Source of the DNA: Chrysaora quinquecirrha
Lineage: Eukaryota > Cnidaria > Scyphozoa > Semaeostomeae > Pelagiidae
Length of the DNA stretch: 64,000 nucleotides
Reading direction: 5' to 3'
Assembly (NCBI GenBank): GCA_014526335.1
Contig: JACTAT010000001.1
Location: 3,152,596 to 3,216,595 of the forward strand
Part shown: piece by piece, positions 63,615 to 64,000 of the stretch
Numbering within the stretch: position 1 is the stretch's first letter
Layout: each line of letters begins with the position of its first letter
The notes under the pieces: model-generated
Seen by the model: only the letters and a program-made list of their open reading frames with translations
The model's database searches: none
Told to the model about the DNA's origin: nothing
Made by a program: the position numbers and the translations under genes

Positions 63615-64000
63615 CTAAAATTGAACAGAATTTAAACATAGCTACATCTTCCATGGACTACACTGGCTCTGTTTCCATATAAATTGAGTTGAAATAGCCG
63701 TCCTTGTTCTCGCTAGTCAAACCTCAAACTTAGACTCCAAGTTTAGGCAAAAAATGCGCCTATTCTCATCAATTCTCATTCCCTAAAACATTTCTACTTT
63801 TTGAGCAGCTGACAAAATTCCGCATTGATCTAAGCGGGGTTCAAATGATAGCAGGGCCCAATATGGACATCCACGTTTTAGTAGCACGCCGTGTTCAAGA
63901 TTGTAGCCGTTTGCGTTCGGATTCCTTTCTTGCATCAACCAAAGAAGGCGATAACAATGACTCCTTTACAACCTTTTAAGTATTTAATTGTTCGGATGAA

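Overview
The window is eukaryotic, and most likely from an anthozoan cnidarian (a stony coral or sea-anemone relative). The genes are intron-rich, the sequence is AT-rich, and there are many short foldback transposons and tRNA-derived SINEs. The gene set is animal: DOP1, a GABA-B-type receptor, calcipressin, a neprilysin-like M13 peptidase and a C1orf43 homologue. One gene is a small secreted protein built from ShKT modules, a style common in cnidarians. The assignment rests on gene content and repeat style, not on a marker gene. There is no rRNA, no recognisable functional tRNA gene and no CRISPR array.

Layout. 1-15.9 kb (minus): 19 exons of a DOP1 (Dopey) gene, about 1,898 codons, running off the left edge before its C-terminus. 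Every exon junction found keeps the reading frame. 17.2-21.2 kb (plus): a five-exon secreted protein (186 aa) with three ShKT modules and one four-cysteine module, all on phase-1 exons. 23.7-24.8 kb (minus): a complete intronless rhodopsin-class GPCR. 26.8-28.1 kb (minus): a two-exon calcipressin/RCAN gene, head-to-head across 621 bp with an intronless C1orf43/NICE-3 homologue at 28.7-29.4 kb (plus). 30.5-38.9 kb: gene-poor, repeat-rich, with one doubtful two-exon small ORF. 39.0-54.9 kb (plus): 13 recognised exons of a GABA-B-like family C receptor whose introns hold several tandem arrays. The exon(s) for TM2-TM3 are not visible and the flanking exons cannot be joined in frame. 58.0-63.6 kb (minus): the last eight exons of an M13 metallopeptidase, entering from the right edge and convergent with the receptor.

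Repeats are the second theme. There are at least four tRNA-derived SINE families. One has an eight-copy tandem expansion of its 3' half. Terminal-inverted-repeat MITEs include two with perfect 9-bp target duplications and one with a perfect 8-bp duplication. Tandem arrays have periods of about 80/85, 93, 120, 157 and 175 bp, and there are long GAA and CTTG simple repeats. Most of this lies in introns of DOP1, the receptor and the peptidase.

The genes do not form an operon-like system; they are independent metazoan loci. The most testable oddity is the receptor's missing TM2-TM3 exon, at the spot where three repeats are stacked. I saw nothing resembling a new defence or enzymatic system.
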